Positions 36,316 to 45,785 of a stretch of DNA of 64,000 nt are shown here, one piece after another. Below the pieces are notes generated by a model. It ran no database searches and was not told the DNA's origin. It saw only the letters and a list, made by a program, of their open reading frames with translations. Both the position numbers and the translations under genes were made by a program. How positions within the stretch are numbered: the first letter of the stretch is position 1; each line of letters opens with the position of its first letter. The stretch comes from Roseibium aquae (GTDB taxonomy: Bacteria; Pseudomonadota; Alphaproteobacteria; Rhizobiales; Stappiaceae): NCBI RefSeq assembly GCF_008711285.1, contig NZ_VXDC01000005.1, positions 248,001 through 312,000 of the forward strand, read 5' to 3'.

Positions 36316-36422
36316 CAAAACCGCTCCTCGAGCGAGGTTCGCCCGCGATTTGCCGCATTTCTCCCGTGAGGATGAGAAGAAGTCAGGGTGCTGTACATGG
36401 CGGGACGCTCAGGGCCGTTATG

Positions 36423-36438
36423 GTAAACGAATAATTAA
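36423..36438 (-). promoter_or_regulatory. CtrA-like site upstream of the envC-ctpA genes
   Basis: On the minus strand TTAA, 7 bases, TTTAC, one mismatch from the CtrA consensus TTAA-N7-TTAAC. It lies 10 bases before the earliest envC start. CtrA controls cell-division and envelope genes in alphaproteobacteria; a single near-match can arise by chance. Confidence 0.25.
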
Positions 36439-36447
36439 TCCTGCGCC

Positions 36448-37917
36448 GTGTACCAAACCCGAATGCCGAGTATCTGCTTCGCCATGAAACATGCATGCCG
36501 CCAGATCGGGACGAGGGTAGCCGCCGGACGTATCCGGTGGCCGTCCCACTATGCGGCAACCTTCGCCGGCATGGTGCTGTTTCTTTTTCTGGCCCCGGCC
36601 GGTGCCGCGGCATCGGAGCCTTCGGGCGGCACTCAACCCGCGGCTGAAGCCAGCCCTATAGCGGGGGGTGTCATTGCTGGCGATCCCGTTGAAGAGATGG
36701 GCCCTGAGGGCCGCAAGCGGCAGCAGGAAGCCGAACTCGCCGCCCTGTCACAGGATATTGAAGTCTCTCGGGAGCGCCAGCTTGAAATCGAGCGGGAAAT
36801 CGCATCGCTCGACCGTGATCGGGAGACCTTGAACGGAAAAGTCATCGAGGCCGCGGACACGATCAAGCGAACCGAACGGCAGATTGCCGACACCGAAAGG
36901 CGGTTGATGACGCTGGGTGAAAACGAGGATGCCGTTCGCGCCTCTCTCAATGGTCGGCGTGACGTGCTTGCGGAGGTCCTTGCCGGACTGCAGCGCCTGG
37001 GGCGCCGGCCGCCTCCGGCCATGGCCGTTCGGCCTGATGACGCGCTGTCCGCCGTTCGCACGGCCATCCTCCTCAACGCCGTGATGCCCGGGTTGCAGCT
37101 TGAAACAGAAGCGCTTGCGGCGGACCTTTCGGAGCTCTCCCGGCTCAAGGACGTCATCTCCCAGGAAAAAAACAGTTTGCGTGGCGATGCGATGCGGTTG
37201 GCAGAAGAACAATCCCGGCTCGAACTATTGCTTAGCGTGAAGCGCCGTGAACGGGAGCGAACAGCGCAAAACTTGCAGGCCGAAAAGGAAAGGTCCGCCG
37301 CTTTGGCGGAGCGTGCCGGTTCTCTCAAAGAATTGATCGCGAGCCTGGAAACCGAGATCGAGAGCGCGCGCCGGGCGGCCGAGGAGTCACGGCAGGCAAC
37401 CCGCGATTCGCAGGAGGGTCTGCAACCGGGCGAGGATCCGTTCGAGGATCCGGGCCGCATCGCACCCGCAATTCCGTTCGGACAATTGGCGGGCCGCCTG
37501 AGCCTTCCTGTATCGGGGAACCAGCTAAGGAGCTTTGGACAGGAAGATGAATTTGGTAGTTTGACCGAGGGACAATCGATTTCAAGCCGTGTAGGATCGC
37601 CGGTAACGTCGCCGGCCGATGGATGGGTTGTCTACGCGGGTCCCTTCCGCTCTTATGGTCAGCTATTGATCCTGAACATGGGAGACGGATACCATGTCCT
37701 TCTGGCCGGCATGGATCGAATTGATGCGGAACTCGGGCAATTTGTACTGGCAGGTGAACCCGTGGGCATGATGGGCGCGACGAAATGGGCAAGTGCGTCG
37801 GCCATTGACTTGGGCTCCAGTCAACCTGTCCTATATGTCGAGTTTCGAAAAGACGGACGTGCGATCGACCCTGCCCCGTGGTGGGAAAGCACCGAAGAAG
37901 AAAAGGCACGCGGATGA
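36448..37917 (+). CDS. EnvC-like murein hydrolase activator (coiled coil + degenerate LytM)
   Basis: 489 residues from GTG 36448; ATG at 36463 or 36484 are possible. A hydrophobic export segment MVLFLFLAPAGAAAS lies near residue 45, so the protein is periplasmic. Residues 85-330 are a long coiled coil (QQEAELAALSQDIEVSRERQ and repeats). The C-terminal M23/LytM region lacks the zinc ligands: the expected HxxxD is replaced (SISSRVGSPV) and the HxH motif reads LYVEFRKD. So, like EnvC, it probably activates amidases rather than cutting murein. Coupled to ctpA by a 4-base overlap. Confidence 0.85.
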   Translation: MYQTRMPSICFAMKHACRQIGTRVAAGRIRWPSHYAATFAGMVLFLFLAPAGAAASEPSGGTQPAAEASPIAGGVIAGDPVEEMGPEGRKRQQEAELAALSQDIEVSRERQLEIEREIASLDRDRETLNGKVIEAADTIKRTERQIADTERRLMTLGENEDAVRASLNGRRDVLAEVLAGLQRLGRRPPPAMAVRPDDALSAVRTAILLNAVMPGLQLETEALAADLSELSRLKDVISQEKNSLRGDAMRLAEEQSRLELLLSVKRRERERTAQNLQAEKERSAALAERAGSLKELIASLETEIESARRAAEESRQATRDSQEGLQPGEDPFEDPGRIAPAIPFGQLAGRLSLPVSGNQLRSFGQEDEFGSLTEGQSISSRVGSPVTSPADGWVVYAGPFRSYGQLLILNMGDGYHVLLAGMDRIDAELGQFVLAGEPVGMMGATKWASASAIDLGSSQPVLYVEFRKDGRAIDPAPWWESTEEEKARG

Positions 37918-39257
37918 TACGGAAAGCTTCGCTGTTGCTTGCCGGCGCCTTGTTGGGCGCTGTCGCGGTAACCACCCTGTCACAGGTTCCCTTGCGCGTT
38001 TCCCATGAAGCGATCGCGGCACCCTCGGACACTTATCGGCAGTTGAACCTCTTTGGCGACGTTTTCGAGCGCGTGCGTTCGGACTACGTCGAGGTGCCCG
38101 ATGACGCGGAATTGATTGAAAGCGCCATCAACGGAATGCTGACATCGCTGGATCCGCATTCGAGCTACATGTCGCCCAAGAGTTTCCGGGACATGCAGGT
38201 TCAAACGCGGGGTGAATTCGGCGGGCTTGGCATCGAGGTGACCATGGAGGAGGGCCTCGTGAAGGTCGTTTCCCCGATCGATGACACGCCGGCCGCCCGG
38301 GCCGGAGTGCTGTCTGGCGACCTGATCACCTACATCGACGGGGAGCAGGTGCAGGGTTTGACCCTCAACGAGGCGGTCGAACGCATGCGCGGGCCAGTCG
38401 ATACCGAGATCGTCGTGACCATCCGCCGGGAAGGCGTGGATCGCCCGTTCGATATCACAATCACCCGCGACGTTATCCGCATCCGGTCTGTCCGTTGGCG
38501 CGAAGAACAGGATGTGGGTTACATCCGTGTCACTCAGTTCAACGAGCAGACTTTCGACGGCCTGAAGCAGGGGATTGAAGAAACCACGGCCAATATCGGC
38601 GAAGACAACATTCGTGGTTATGTTATCGACCTGCGCAACAATCCCGGCGGTCTTCTCGATCAGGCGATCGCCGTATCCGATGCGTTTCTTCAACGCGGCG
38701 AGATCGTCTCGACCCGTGGCCGCAATGCCGACGAAACACAACGTTACAATGCCCGTGGCGGCGATCTGGCCGATGGAAAGCCGGTGATTGTCCTGGTCAA
38801 CGGCGGCTCGGCATCCGCATCCGAGATCGTTGCCGGCGCGCTCCAGGATCATCGGCGTGCAACCATCCTCGGCACGCGCTCCTTTGGCAAAGGGTCCGTG
38901 CAGACCATCATCCCGCTCGGCGCGAATGGCGCCATTCGCCTGACGACGGCGCGCTACTACACGCCGTCCGGAACATCGATCCAGGCAAAGGGCATAACCC
39001 CTGACATTGAGGTGCTGCAGGATCTTCCCGATGAACTTAAGGGCCGTGCCGAGACCCGGGGCGAGGCCGGCTTGCGCGGTCACCTCGAAGGGGAAGACAA
39101 CGAGGGCGGCGTTGAGGAGTCCGGCAGCCAAGCATACGTGCCCTCGAACCCAGAGGAGGACACACAGTTGAAACTGGCATTGGACCTCCTGCGTGGCGTT
39201 CAGGTCAACAGTGCCTTCCCGCCGATTTCGGAGGGGGCCCAAACGGTTCCGAATTAA
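37914..39257 (+). CDS. ctpA: Carboxy-terminal processing protease CtpA (S41)
   Basis: 447 residues from ATG 37914, overlapping the envC stop. Signal peptide/anchor MIRKASLLLAGALLGAVAV; PDZ domain around residues 85-165 (GGLGIEVTMEEGLVKVVSPI); S41 catalytic domain with Ser in NGGSASASEIVAGAL and Lys in RSFGKGSVQTI. It trims periplasmic proteins, possibly murein hydrolases regulated with EnvC. Long acidic C-terminal tail. Confidence 0.95.
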   Translation: MIRKASLLLAGALLGAVAVTTLSQVPLRVSHEAIAAPSDTYRQLNLFGDVFERVRSDYVEVPDDAELIESAINGMLTSLDPHSSYMSPKSFRDMQVQTRGEFGGLGIEVTMEEGLVKVVSPIDDTPAARAGVLSGDLITYIDGEQVQGLTLNEAVERMRGPVDTEIVVTIRREGVDRPFDITITRDVIRIRSVRWREEQDVGYIRVTQFNEQTFDGLKQGIEETTANIGEDNIRGYVIDLRNNPGGLLDQAIAVSDAFLQRGEIVSTRGRNADETQRYNARGGDLADGKPVIVLVNGGSASASEIVAGALQDHRRATILGTRSFGKGSVQTIIPLGANGAIRLTTARYYTPSGTSIQAKGITPDIEVLQDLPDELKGRAETRGEAGLRGHLEGEDNEGGVEESGSQAYVPSNPEEDTQLKLALDLLRGVQVNSAFPPISEGAQTVPN

Positions 39258-39271
39258 GGTTCTTTGAGTAC

Positions 39272-39300
39272 CCGCGCCGGCGTGAACCGGCGCGGCCTTG
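39272..39300 (+). terminator. Stem-loop after ctpA, possible terminator
   Basis: CCGCGCCGG (39272-39280) and CCGGCGCGG (39287-39295) pair perfectly around a 6-base loop; the following CCTTGTATTGTTT is only moderately T-rich, so termination may be partial. Confidence 0.45.
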
Positions 39301-39367
39301 TATTGTTTGCGTATCCAAACCAACACAGATGACAAAGCTGTTCGCCAGCACATAAATTTTGGATGCC

Positions 39368-40516
39368 ATGGCACATGATGATCTGACAGCACCATTGGGG
39401 ATGGGCCGCCGCCGGCTCATCCGCATGCCATTTGGCCTGATCGGCATAGGTATTGTGTGTCTGATGGTGACCACCGGCCTGATCTGGATGGGTGTTGTCG
39501 ACGACCCGTTTGGCGGTGAACCGACGGCGGTCATTCCGCTTGATGCGACCATCCAGGGCGTCACTTCCCGTGACATCGAGGTTGTCGAAATCCGTCCGTC
39601 CCTGGGGGACGACCTTGGACCAAACCTTCGGCCAGAGGGCGGCGAGTCCCGGTTGGGGCCGCGCTACGAGTTTCTGGCCGAACCGGCAGATCCCTCATCG
39701 GAAGGTGGACTGTCTCTTGTTCCCGACCCAAGGGTAAGCGAACGGTCCGAATATGGCTTTCTGCCAAAGGTCAGTTCCGACGGGATCCGCCCGCTGGATG
39801 CCTATGCCCGTCCCTTTGAAACGGAATTCACGTCGATCCCGAAAATCGCGGTCATTGTCACCGGGCTCGGCTTGAGCCGGGCGGGAACCCAGGACGCCTT
39901 GGACCGCTTGCCTGTTGATGTAACCTTCGCCTTGGGTCCCTATGGGTCCAATCTTGACCAGTGGATGCAGGATGCGCGCGCGAAGGGGCACGAACTCCTG
40001 CTCCAACTGCCTATGGAGCCATATGATTTTCCGGACAATGACCCGGGTCCTCATACCCTTTTGGTCAGCCTGCAACCGAATGAGCTGTTGGATCGATTGG
40101 CCTGGATCCTGACCCGGACGACGAACTATGTCGGTGTCATCAATGATATGGGCGCCCGGTTCACGACGACCGAGACATCCGTGGCATTCTTGTTCGAAAA
40201 GCTCAAAGAGCGCGGCTTGATGTTTGTCGACAAGGATGAGTCCGCGCGCAGCATCGCGGGCAGGGTGGCTGCTGCCAACCAATTGCCCTTCAGTCCTGTC
40301 GATGTCATCCTCGACGTGGTGCCGCGCGAAGATGATATCGAGGCGAAACTGCTCCAGCTGGAGGGGATTGCCCGGGCCCGCGGTGTTGCCGTGGCATCCG
40401 CCTCCGCCCTTCCGGTCACCATCCGGCAATTGCAGCGATGGTCGCGCGATCTTGAGGAGCGCGGCCTCCAGTTGGTGCCGGTCAGCGCAACGATAGACAG
40501 GCCATCTGAACAGTGA
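39368..40516 (+). CDS. Divergent polysaccharide deacetylase family protein (YibQ/DUF610)
   Basis: 382 residues from ATG 39368 (a TTG at 39359 is possible). N-terminal transmembrane anchor [20 protein letters not shown] at about residues 19-40, then a low-complexity linker, then the catalytic-like domain from residue 155: [60 protein letters not shown] and GARFTTTE. This family is widespread in alphaproteobacteria between ctpA and rppH; activity is unproven. Its end overlaps rppH by 4 bases. Confidence 0.85.
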   Translation: MAHDDLTAPLGMGRRRLIRMPFGLIGIGIVCLMVTTGLIWMGVVDDPFGGEPTAVIPLDATIQGVTSRDIEVVEIRPSLGDDLGPNLRPEGGESRLGPRYEFLAEPADPSSEGGLSLVPDPRVSERSEYGFLPKVSSDGIRPLDAYARPFETEFTSIPKIAVIVTGLGLSRAGTQDALDRLPVDVTFALGPYGSNLDQWMQDARAKGHELLLQLPMEPYDFPDNDPGPHTLLVSLQPNELLDRLAWILTRTTNYVGVINDMGARFTTTETSVAFLFEKLKERGLMFVDKDESARSIAGRVAAANQLPFSPVDVILDVVPREDDIEAKLLQLEGIARARGVAVASASALPVTIRQLQRWSRDLEERGLQLVPVSATIDRPSEQ

Positions 40517-41043
40517 AGACAGACACCCGCTTGCCCGGCTTCCCATCCGTCTCCGATGGACTGCCATACCGCCCCTGTGTCGGGATCATGCTGTTGAACG
40601 CGGACGGGCGCGTCTGGATCGGGCGGCGCGATGACGGCAGTGGACTGTCCAACTATACCTTTGCCTGGCAAATGCCCCAAGGTGGAATTGACGACGGAGA
40701 AAGTGCCCAAGAGGCGGCCTTCCGGGAGCTTTATGAGGAAACCTCCATTCGCTCGGTCTCGATCATCGAAGAAGCGGACCAGTGGTTCACCTACGACTAT
40801 CCGCCGGAAGTCGTGCGCAAGACGCGCAAGGGCAAGTATCGGGGGCAAGCCCAGCGGTGGTTTGCGCTGCGTTTCGAGGGATCGGACGAGGAAATTAACA
40901 TTCTGTCGCCACCGGACGGTCACAAGGCTGAATTCAACGATTGGAAATGGGAGCACGCTGATCGGCTTCCCGGCCTCATCGTGCCGTTCAAACGCCCGGT
41001 CTATGAACAGGTGGTAAGCACCTTTTCCCATCTAACTGCTTGA
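40513..41043 (+). CDS. rppH: RNA pyrophosphohydrolase RppH
   Basis: 176 residues starting with GTG 40513, coupled to the previous stop. Nudix box at residues 57-79 (GGIDDGE...REL-x-EET). Other marks: [20 protein letters not shown] and [12 protein letters not shown], typical of RppH. It removes pyrophosphate from mRNA 5' ends or hydrolyses Ap4A-like dinucleotides, starting mRNA decay. Confidence 0.95.
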   Translation: MKTDTRLPGFPSVSDGLPYRPCVGIMLLNADGRVWIGRRDDGSGLSNYTFAWQMPQGGIDDGESAQEAAFRELYEETSIRSVSIIEEADQWFTYDYPPEVVRKTRKGKYRGQAQRWFALRFEGSDEEINILSPPDGHKAEFNDWKWEHADRLPGLIVPFKRPVYEQVVSTFSHLTA

Positions 41044-41092
41044 CATTGCGGCCGGGCTGTCCTGCCATCCTTGCCAAAAACAGGGAGGCAAC

Positions 41093-41863
41093 ATGGCACG
41101 GGCTGGCGAACTGACCGGTCGGAAGGTGTTGATCACGGGCGCGTCCAGCGGGCTGGGGCAGCATTTTGCGAAACTGTGTGCGGCGCATGGGGCACAGGTC
41201 GCGGTTGCCGCGCGGCGCAGCGATCGACTGAGGGCGCTGTTGGAGGAACTGCCCGCCGATAGCGGGCGCGCGCATGCGGCAGTGGAACTGGATGTGTGTG
41301 ATGCCGATGCGGTCCGGAAGGCGGTGCGGCAGACGGCCGAAACGCTGGGCGGACTGGATATTCTCGTCAACAACGCTGGCACGGCCCGGTCCGGCTCCCC
41401 GCTCAATCAGACGATAAATGACTTCGACGCCGTGATGGACGTGAACCTGCGCGGTGTCTGGCTGATGGCGGCGGAATGCGGCCGGTACTGGCGGGAAAAG
41501 GCGGTACCAGGCAACATCATCAATATCGCCTCTGTTCTGGGCGAACGCGTGGCGTCCGGCGTCGCCGCCTACTGCGTGTCCAAGGCGGGAGTCGTACAAA
41601 TGACGAAAGCCTTCGCGCTCGACCTGGCCCGCCACGACATTCGCGTCAATGCGTTGGCGCCGGGCTATTTCGAAACAGAAATCAATGCCGGCTTTTTTGA
41701 AACCGATGCGGGGAAGCAGATGATCAAACGCATCCCCATGCGGAGGATCGGAAACTTCGAGGACCTGAACGGCCCATTTCTGCTTCTGGCCAGCGACGCA
41801 TCCCGCTACATGACAGGGGCTATCATGCCGGTCGATGGCGGCCATCTCGTTTCATCCATGTGA
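41093..41863 (+). CDS. Short-chain dehydrogenase/reductase
   Basis: 256 residues. TGASSGLG cofactor loop, NNAGT, catalytic Ser in NIASVLGERVASG, YCVSKAG (Tyr-x3-Lys) and the end GAIMPVDGGHL. The basic residue pair after strand 2 (ARRSDRL) suggests NADPH. It is followed 10 bases later by an acyl-CoA dehydrogenase gene; the pair may act together on a branched or unusual acyl chain. Substrate unknown. Confidence 0.9.
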   Translation: MARAGELTGRKVLITGASSGLGQHFAKLCAAHGAQVAVAARRSDRLRALLEELPADSGRAHAAVELDVCDADAVRKAVRQTAETLGGLDILVNNAGTARSGSPLNQTINDFDAVMDVNLRGVWLMAAECGRYWREKAVPGNIINIASVLGERVASGVAAYCVSKAGVVQMTKAFALDLARHDIRVNALAPGYFETEINAGFFETDAGKQMIKRIPMRRIGNFEDLNGPFLLLASDASRYMTGAIMPVDGGHLVSSM

Positions 41864-41873
41864 AGGGAAACAA

Positions 41874-43079
41874 ATGGATTTCACACTGACGCCGAAGGCC
41901 GAAGACCTCAAAGCGCGGGTGCGCGCATTCGTCGAAACGGAGATCCTTCCGCTCGAAAACGATCCGGCTTCCTACAACGAGTTTGAAAACATCCGGATGG
42001 ACCTGCGGGACAAGATCCGGATCAAGGCCAAGGTGGCCGGGCTCTGGGCGCCGCAGATGCCGGAGATCTATGGCGGCCTTGGGCTCTCCATGGTTGAACA
42101 GGCCGTGTTTTATGAAGAGGCGAACAGGTCGATTTTCGGGCCGGTCTGCTTCAATTGCGCTGCGCCGGACGACGGTAACATGCGCTGCCTTGAAATGGTT
42201 GGAACCGAAGATCAGAAACGGCGGTGGTTGCGCCCGATGATCGATGGCGCCGTCAACTCCTCCTTCGCGATGACCGAGCCCCATCCCGGCGGCGGGTCGG
42301 ATCCGGGAATGATCCAGACCCGGGCCGAACGTCACGGGGATACCTGGAAAGTCTATGGCCGCAAATGGTACATTTCCGGAGCCGCCGTCTCGAAACACTT
42401 CATCCTGATGGCCCGCACCGATCCGAACCCGGAGGAAAAGCGCCGTCATCTGACCGCGTTTCTGTTTCATGCTGACAGTCCTGGTTGGCGCATCCTCCGC
42501 AGAATCGGAAACATGGGGCCGGACGAACATGGCGGTGTGTGCGAGTTGGAATTCGACGGTCTGGAAATCCCCGATGAAGACCGTTTGATGGAGATTGGCG
42601 ACGGGTTGCGCCTGACACAGATCCGCCTTGGACCCGCGCGCCTGACCCATTGCATGCGCTGGCTCGGCCTTGCCAAACGCTGCATGGAGATCACCCAGGA
42701 ATACGTTTCGAAACGGGAAGGCTTCGGACTCCGGCTGGCGGACCGGGAGTCCGTTCAGCTCACCCTAGGTGAAGTCGCCCATGACATTCAGATAGGACGC
42801 CTCTTAACCATGCACGCGGCCTGGAAGCTTGACCAGGGCGACCGGGCGCGAAAGGAGGTTTCATCGGCCAAAATCCACGTTGCGGATACGCTCTTCAAGG
42901 CGGTCGATACCGCGATACAGCTCAATGGCGCACGCGGCTATTCCACCGACACGATCCTGGAGTGGATTTACCGCTATGCGCGGGCCGCCAAACTCGTCGA
43001 TGGCGCCTCCGAAGTGCATAAGATGGTGCTGGCTCGCTTTTATGGCAAAGAGGGCTCCGACTACTGGCAGTGGGGCTGA
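41874..43079 (+). CDS. Acyl-CoA dehydrogenase family protein
   Basis: 401 residues from ATG 41874 with AAGGGAAA upstream. FAD/acyl-CoA fold: N-terminal helical domain, then FAMTEPHPGGGSDPGMIQTR, KWYISGAAVSKHF, the loop IQLNGARGYSTDTILEWIYR and ending GASEVHKMVLARFYG. Members near 400 residues with this C-terminal pattern act on short or branched acyl-CoAs. Together with the SDR it may form a small catabolic pair. Cytoplasmic flavoprotein; electron acceptor ETF presumed. Confidence 0.9.
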   Translation: MDFTLTPKAEDLKARVRAFVETEILPLENDPASYNEFENIRMDLRDKIRIKAKVAGLWAPQMPEIYGGLGLSMVEQAVFYEEANRSIFGPVCFNCAAPDDGNMRCLEMVGTEDQKRRWLRPMIDGAVNSSFAMTEPHPGGGSDPGMIQTRAERHGDTWKVYGRKWYISGAAVSKHFILMARTDPNPEEKRRHLTAFLFHADSPGWRILRRIGNMGPDEHGGVCELEFDGLEIPDEDRLMEIGDGLRLTQIRLGPARLTHCMRWLGLAKRCMEITQEYVSKREGFGLRLADRESVQLTLGEVAHDIQIGRLLTMHAAWKLDQGDRARKEVSSAKIHVADTLFKAVDTAIQLNGARGYSTDTILEWIYRYARAAKLVDGASEVHKMVLARFYGKEGSDYWQWG

Positions 43080-43092
43080 GCGAAGGGGACAG

Positions 43093-44025
43093 ATGGAACG
43101 CCTGCCGCCCTACGACCTGGTTGATCTGAGGCTTCTGGTCGCGCTCGCCGAGCACCGGCATTTTGCGCGGGCCGCTGATTCCTGCGGCCTGTCGCAACCG
43201 GCTCTGTCGGCGCGGATCCGGCGGCTGGAAACCGCGCTGGCCGTTCCGCTCATTTACCGCGGCAAACGGTTCGAGGGCTTTACACCGGATGGCGACCGGG
43301 CGCTTGTGTGGGCCCGGAGGATCTTGTCGGACTGTTCCGGCCTGGTCGAGGATGTCCGCTCTGCGGAAGGTCGCCCGCATGGCTTGTTGCGGCTCGGCGT
43401 TGTCCCGTCCGCAACCCCTTATGCCGGCAAGCTGTGCGGCGCGGTCGCGGCGCGATTCCCGGGCGTGCAGACACAGATCCTGTCCTTGTCCTCGAAGGCC
43501 ATCGGGACAGCCCTCGACGAGTTCGAACTCGATGCGGGGATCACCTATGGCGCTGGCCCCGCCTCCGAGGGTCCGGATCTGGCCGGCAACGGTCATTGGC
43601 AACCGCTTCTGGAGGAGACTTACTGTCTTGTGGCGCGGCCCGATCTGACCATCCCGGGCAATGGTGCCATCTCCTGGGCGGATGCGGCCAAGTTGCCGAT
43701 GTGCCTGCTCACGCCAGACATGCAGAACCGGCGGATTATCGATGAAGCCTTCCGGGATGCCGGGGCGCTGCCGGACATCCGGCTGGAATCCAACAGCTTC
43801 AATGCGATCCTCGCCATGGTCCGGGCCTATCCATTCGCCACGATCCTGCCACGTCTTCAGGTGGAGGCCGGGTTGACGGGCGGCTTGAAAGTCCGGGATA
43901 TGGGCGAGCAGGTCACAACGCGGCCGATAGGACTTTGGATCCCGAAGCGGGTCCCCGAGCGGCGCGTGACGGGCGCTCTTTTGGAGGTTCTTTCATCGCT
44001 TGGCACCGGTGATCCGCTGGGCTGA
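43093..44025 (+). CDS. LysR family transcriptional regulator
   Basis: 310 residues from ATG 43093 (GGGGACAG upstream); an in-frame upstream extension overlaps the ACAD gene and is not family sequence. N-terminal HTH: ALAEHRHFARAADSCGLSQP and ALSARIRRLETALAVPLIYR; effector domain from residue about 90 with HGLLRLGVVPSATPYAGKL and GLWIPKR. It precedes the formate dehydrogenase genes on the same strand by 83 bases and probably controls them in response to formate. Confidence 0.9.
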   Translation: MERLPPYDLVDLRLLVALAEHRHFARAADSCGLSQPALSARIRRLETALAVPLIYRGKRFEGFTPDGDRALVWARRILSDCSGLVEDVRSAEGRPHGLLRLGVVPSATPYAGKLCGAVAARFPGVQTQILSLSSKAIGTALDEFELDAGITYGAGPASEGPDLAGNGHWQPLLEETYCLVARPDLTIPGNGAISWADAAKLPMCLLTPDMQNRRIIDEAFRDAGALPDIRLESNSFNAILAMVRAYPFATILPRLQVEAGLTGGLKVRDMGEQVTTRPIGLWIPKRVPERRVTGALLEVLSSLGTGDPLG

Positions 44026-44108
44026 TCACATCATCGCCAATGATGATTTGTCACCGGCGAAAGCTCGGCGTTTTCTGAGCGTTAAAACAACGCGAGAGAG
44101 AAACGCTC

Positions 44109-45785
44109 ATGACATTCGGCAAGGGGCTTACACGCAAGCCGTCCCAGCCAAAGGGCCGTCAGGTCGAGGACACCGCATTGGAGGACGTGCGGGCTCTTCT
44201 CGGGCAGGAACCGCGCCGCCGTGACCTGCTGATCGAGCACCTCCACAAGATCCAGGATGCGTACGGGCATTTGTCCGCCGCGCATCTGAGCGCCCTGGCC
44301 GAGGAAATGCGGCTGCCGCAAGCCGAGGTTTATGAGGTTGCGAGTTTCTATCACCACTTCGATATCGTGCGGGAGGGCGAAGTCGCGCCGGCGCCGCTGA
44401 CCGTTCGCGTGTGTGACAGTGTGACCTGCGCCATGAAAGGCGCCGACGCTCTGGCGAAGCTTCTCGCCGGCACGCTTGATCCGGCCAAGGTCCGGGTTCA
44501 GAAGGTCCCGTGCATTGGCCGGTGCGCCGGAGCACCCGCCGTCCAGGTGGGCAAGCGCGCCATCGACGCCGCAAGTGAGATTTCGGTCAAGTCCGCGCTC
44601 TTTGAAAACGCAACCGCCGCTGAGATCCCGGACTACATTGGGCTTGACCCCTACCTCGCGGGCGGTGGCTACAAGACCCTGGCCCGCGTACGGGCGGGAG
44701 ACCTGAATGCTGTCGATATCGCGGATCATGCGCTGGAGGCCGGTCTGCGCGGTCTGGGCGGCGCGGGCTTTCCCACGGGCACCAAATGGAAAATTGTTCA
44801 TGATCTTCCAGGCCCGAAATATCTCACCATCAATGGAGACGAGGGGGAGCCGGGCACGTTCAAGGACCGGTTCCATCTGGAGCGGGATCCGCATCGCCTT
44901 CTTGACGGTGCCTTGATTGCGGCCCACGCCATCGGCGCCGACCGAATCTACCTTTACATGCGCGACGAATACCCTGCGGTTCTGGAAATCCTCAAGCGTG
45001 AGATCGCGGCGCTTCGGCAGGCAGGTATCGTCACCACCATTGATATCGAGCTCCGCCGGGGAGCCGGTGCCTATATCTGCGGCGAAGAAAGCGCGATGAT
45101 CGAGTCTATTGAAGGCAAACGCGGCCTGCCGCGCCACCGCCCGCCCTTCATTGCGCAGGTCGGTCTGTTCGGACGTCCAACCCTCAACCACAACGTCGAA
45201 ACCCTGTTCTGGATCCGCGACATTCTAGAGAAAAAGCCGGAGTGGTTCGCGTCGCAAGGACGGCGGGGCCACAAGGGGTTCCGGTCCTTTTCCGTCTCCG
45301 GGCGTGTCAAGAAGCCTGGTGTGAAGCTGGCGCCAGCCGGCATCACGATGACCGAACTGCTCGAAGAGTTCTGTGGCGGCATGGAAGATGGCCACACTTT
45401 CAAGGCTTATCTGCCGGGCGGCGCGTCCGGCGGCATTCTTCCTGCGCGCCTGGCCGACGAGCCCCTCGATTTCGGCACGCTCGACAAGCACGGCTGCTTC
45501 ATCGGATCGCATGCCATCGTCGTGTTCTCCGACCAGGACGACATGCGCGGCGTGGCGCTGAACCTCATGCGCTTCTTCGCGCATGAAAGCTGCGGCCAGT
45601 GCACCCCCTGCCGGTCCGGCACGGAAAAGATGGTTGGGCTTCTTCAAGACGGCGACTGGGATCGCGAGCGGATCGCCGACCTCGATGCGGTCATGCGCTC
45701 CGCTTCGATCTGCGGTCTTGGCCAGGCAGCCGCCAATCCGGTGGCCTCGGTTCTGAAGTTTTTCCCAAAGGAGTTTGGCAAATGA
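44109..45785 (+). CDS. NAD-dependent formate dehydrogenase, beta subunit (NuoE-NuoF fusion)
   Basis: 558 residues. Residues 30-170 are NuoE-like: EHLHKIQDAYGHLSAAHLSA, EVYEVASFYHHFDI and the [2Fe-2S] cysteines CDSVTC, CIGRCAGAPA. Residues 185-558 are NuoF-like: GLRGLGGAGFPTGTKW (FMN/NAD), INGDEGEPGTFKDR, GAGAYICGEESAMIESIEG and the [4Fe-4S] site ESCGQCTPCRSG. This architecture matches the beta subunit of FDH1 of Methylobacterium and related soluble enzymes. It passes electrons from the alpha subunit to NAD+. Coupled to the alpha gene by 4 bases. Confidence 0.9.
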   Translation: MTFGKGLTRKPSQPKGRQVEDTALEDVRALLGQEPRRRDLLIEHLHKIQDAYGHLSAAHLSALAEEMRLPQAEVYEVASFYHHFDIVREGEVAPAPLTVRVCDSVTCAMKGADALAKLLAGTLDPAKVRVQKVPCIGRCAGAPAVQVGKRAIDAASEISVKSALFENATAAEIPDYIGLDPYLAGGGYKTLARVRAGDLNAVDIADHALEAGLRGLGGAGFPTGTKWKIVHDLPGPKYLTINGDEGEPGTFKDRFHLERDPHRLLDGALIAAHAIGADRIYLYMRDEYPAVLEILKREIAALRQAGIVTTIDIELRRGAGAYICGEESAMIESIEGKRGLPRHRPPFIAQVGLFGRPTLNHNVETLFWIRDILEKKPEWFASQGRRGHKGFRSFSVSGRVKKPGVKLAPAGITMTELLEEFCGGMEDGHTFKAYLPGGASGGILPARLADEPLDFGTLDKHGCFIGSHAIVVFSDQDDMRGVALNLMRFFAHESCGQCTPCRSGTEKMVGLLQDGDWDRERIADLDAVMRSASICGLGQAAANPVASVLKFFPKEFGK

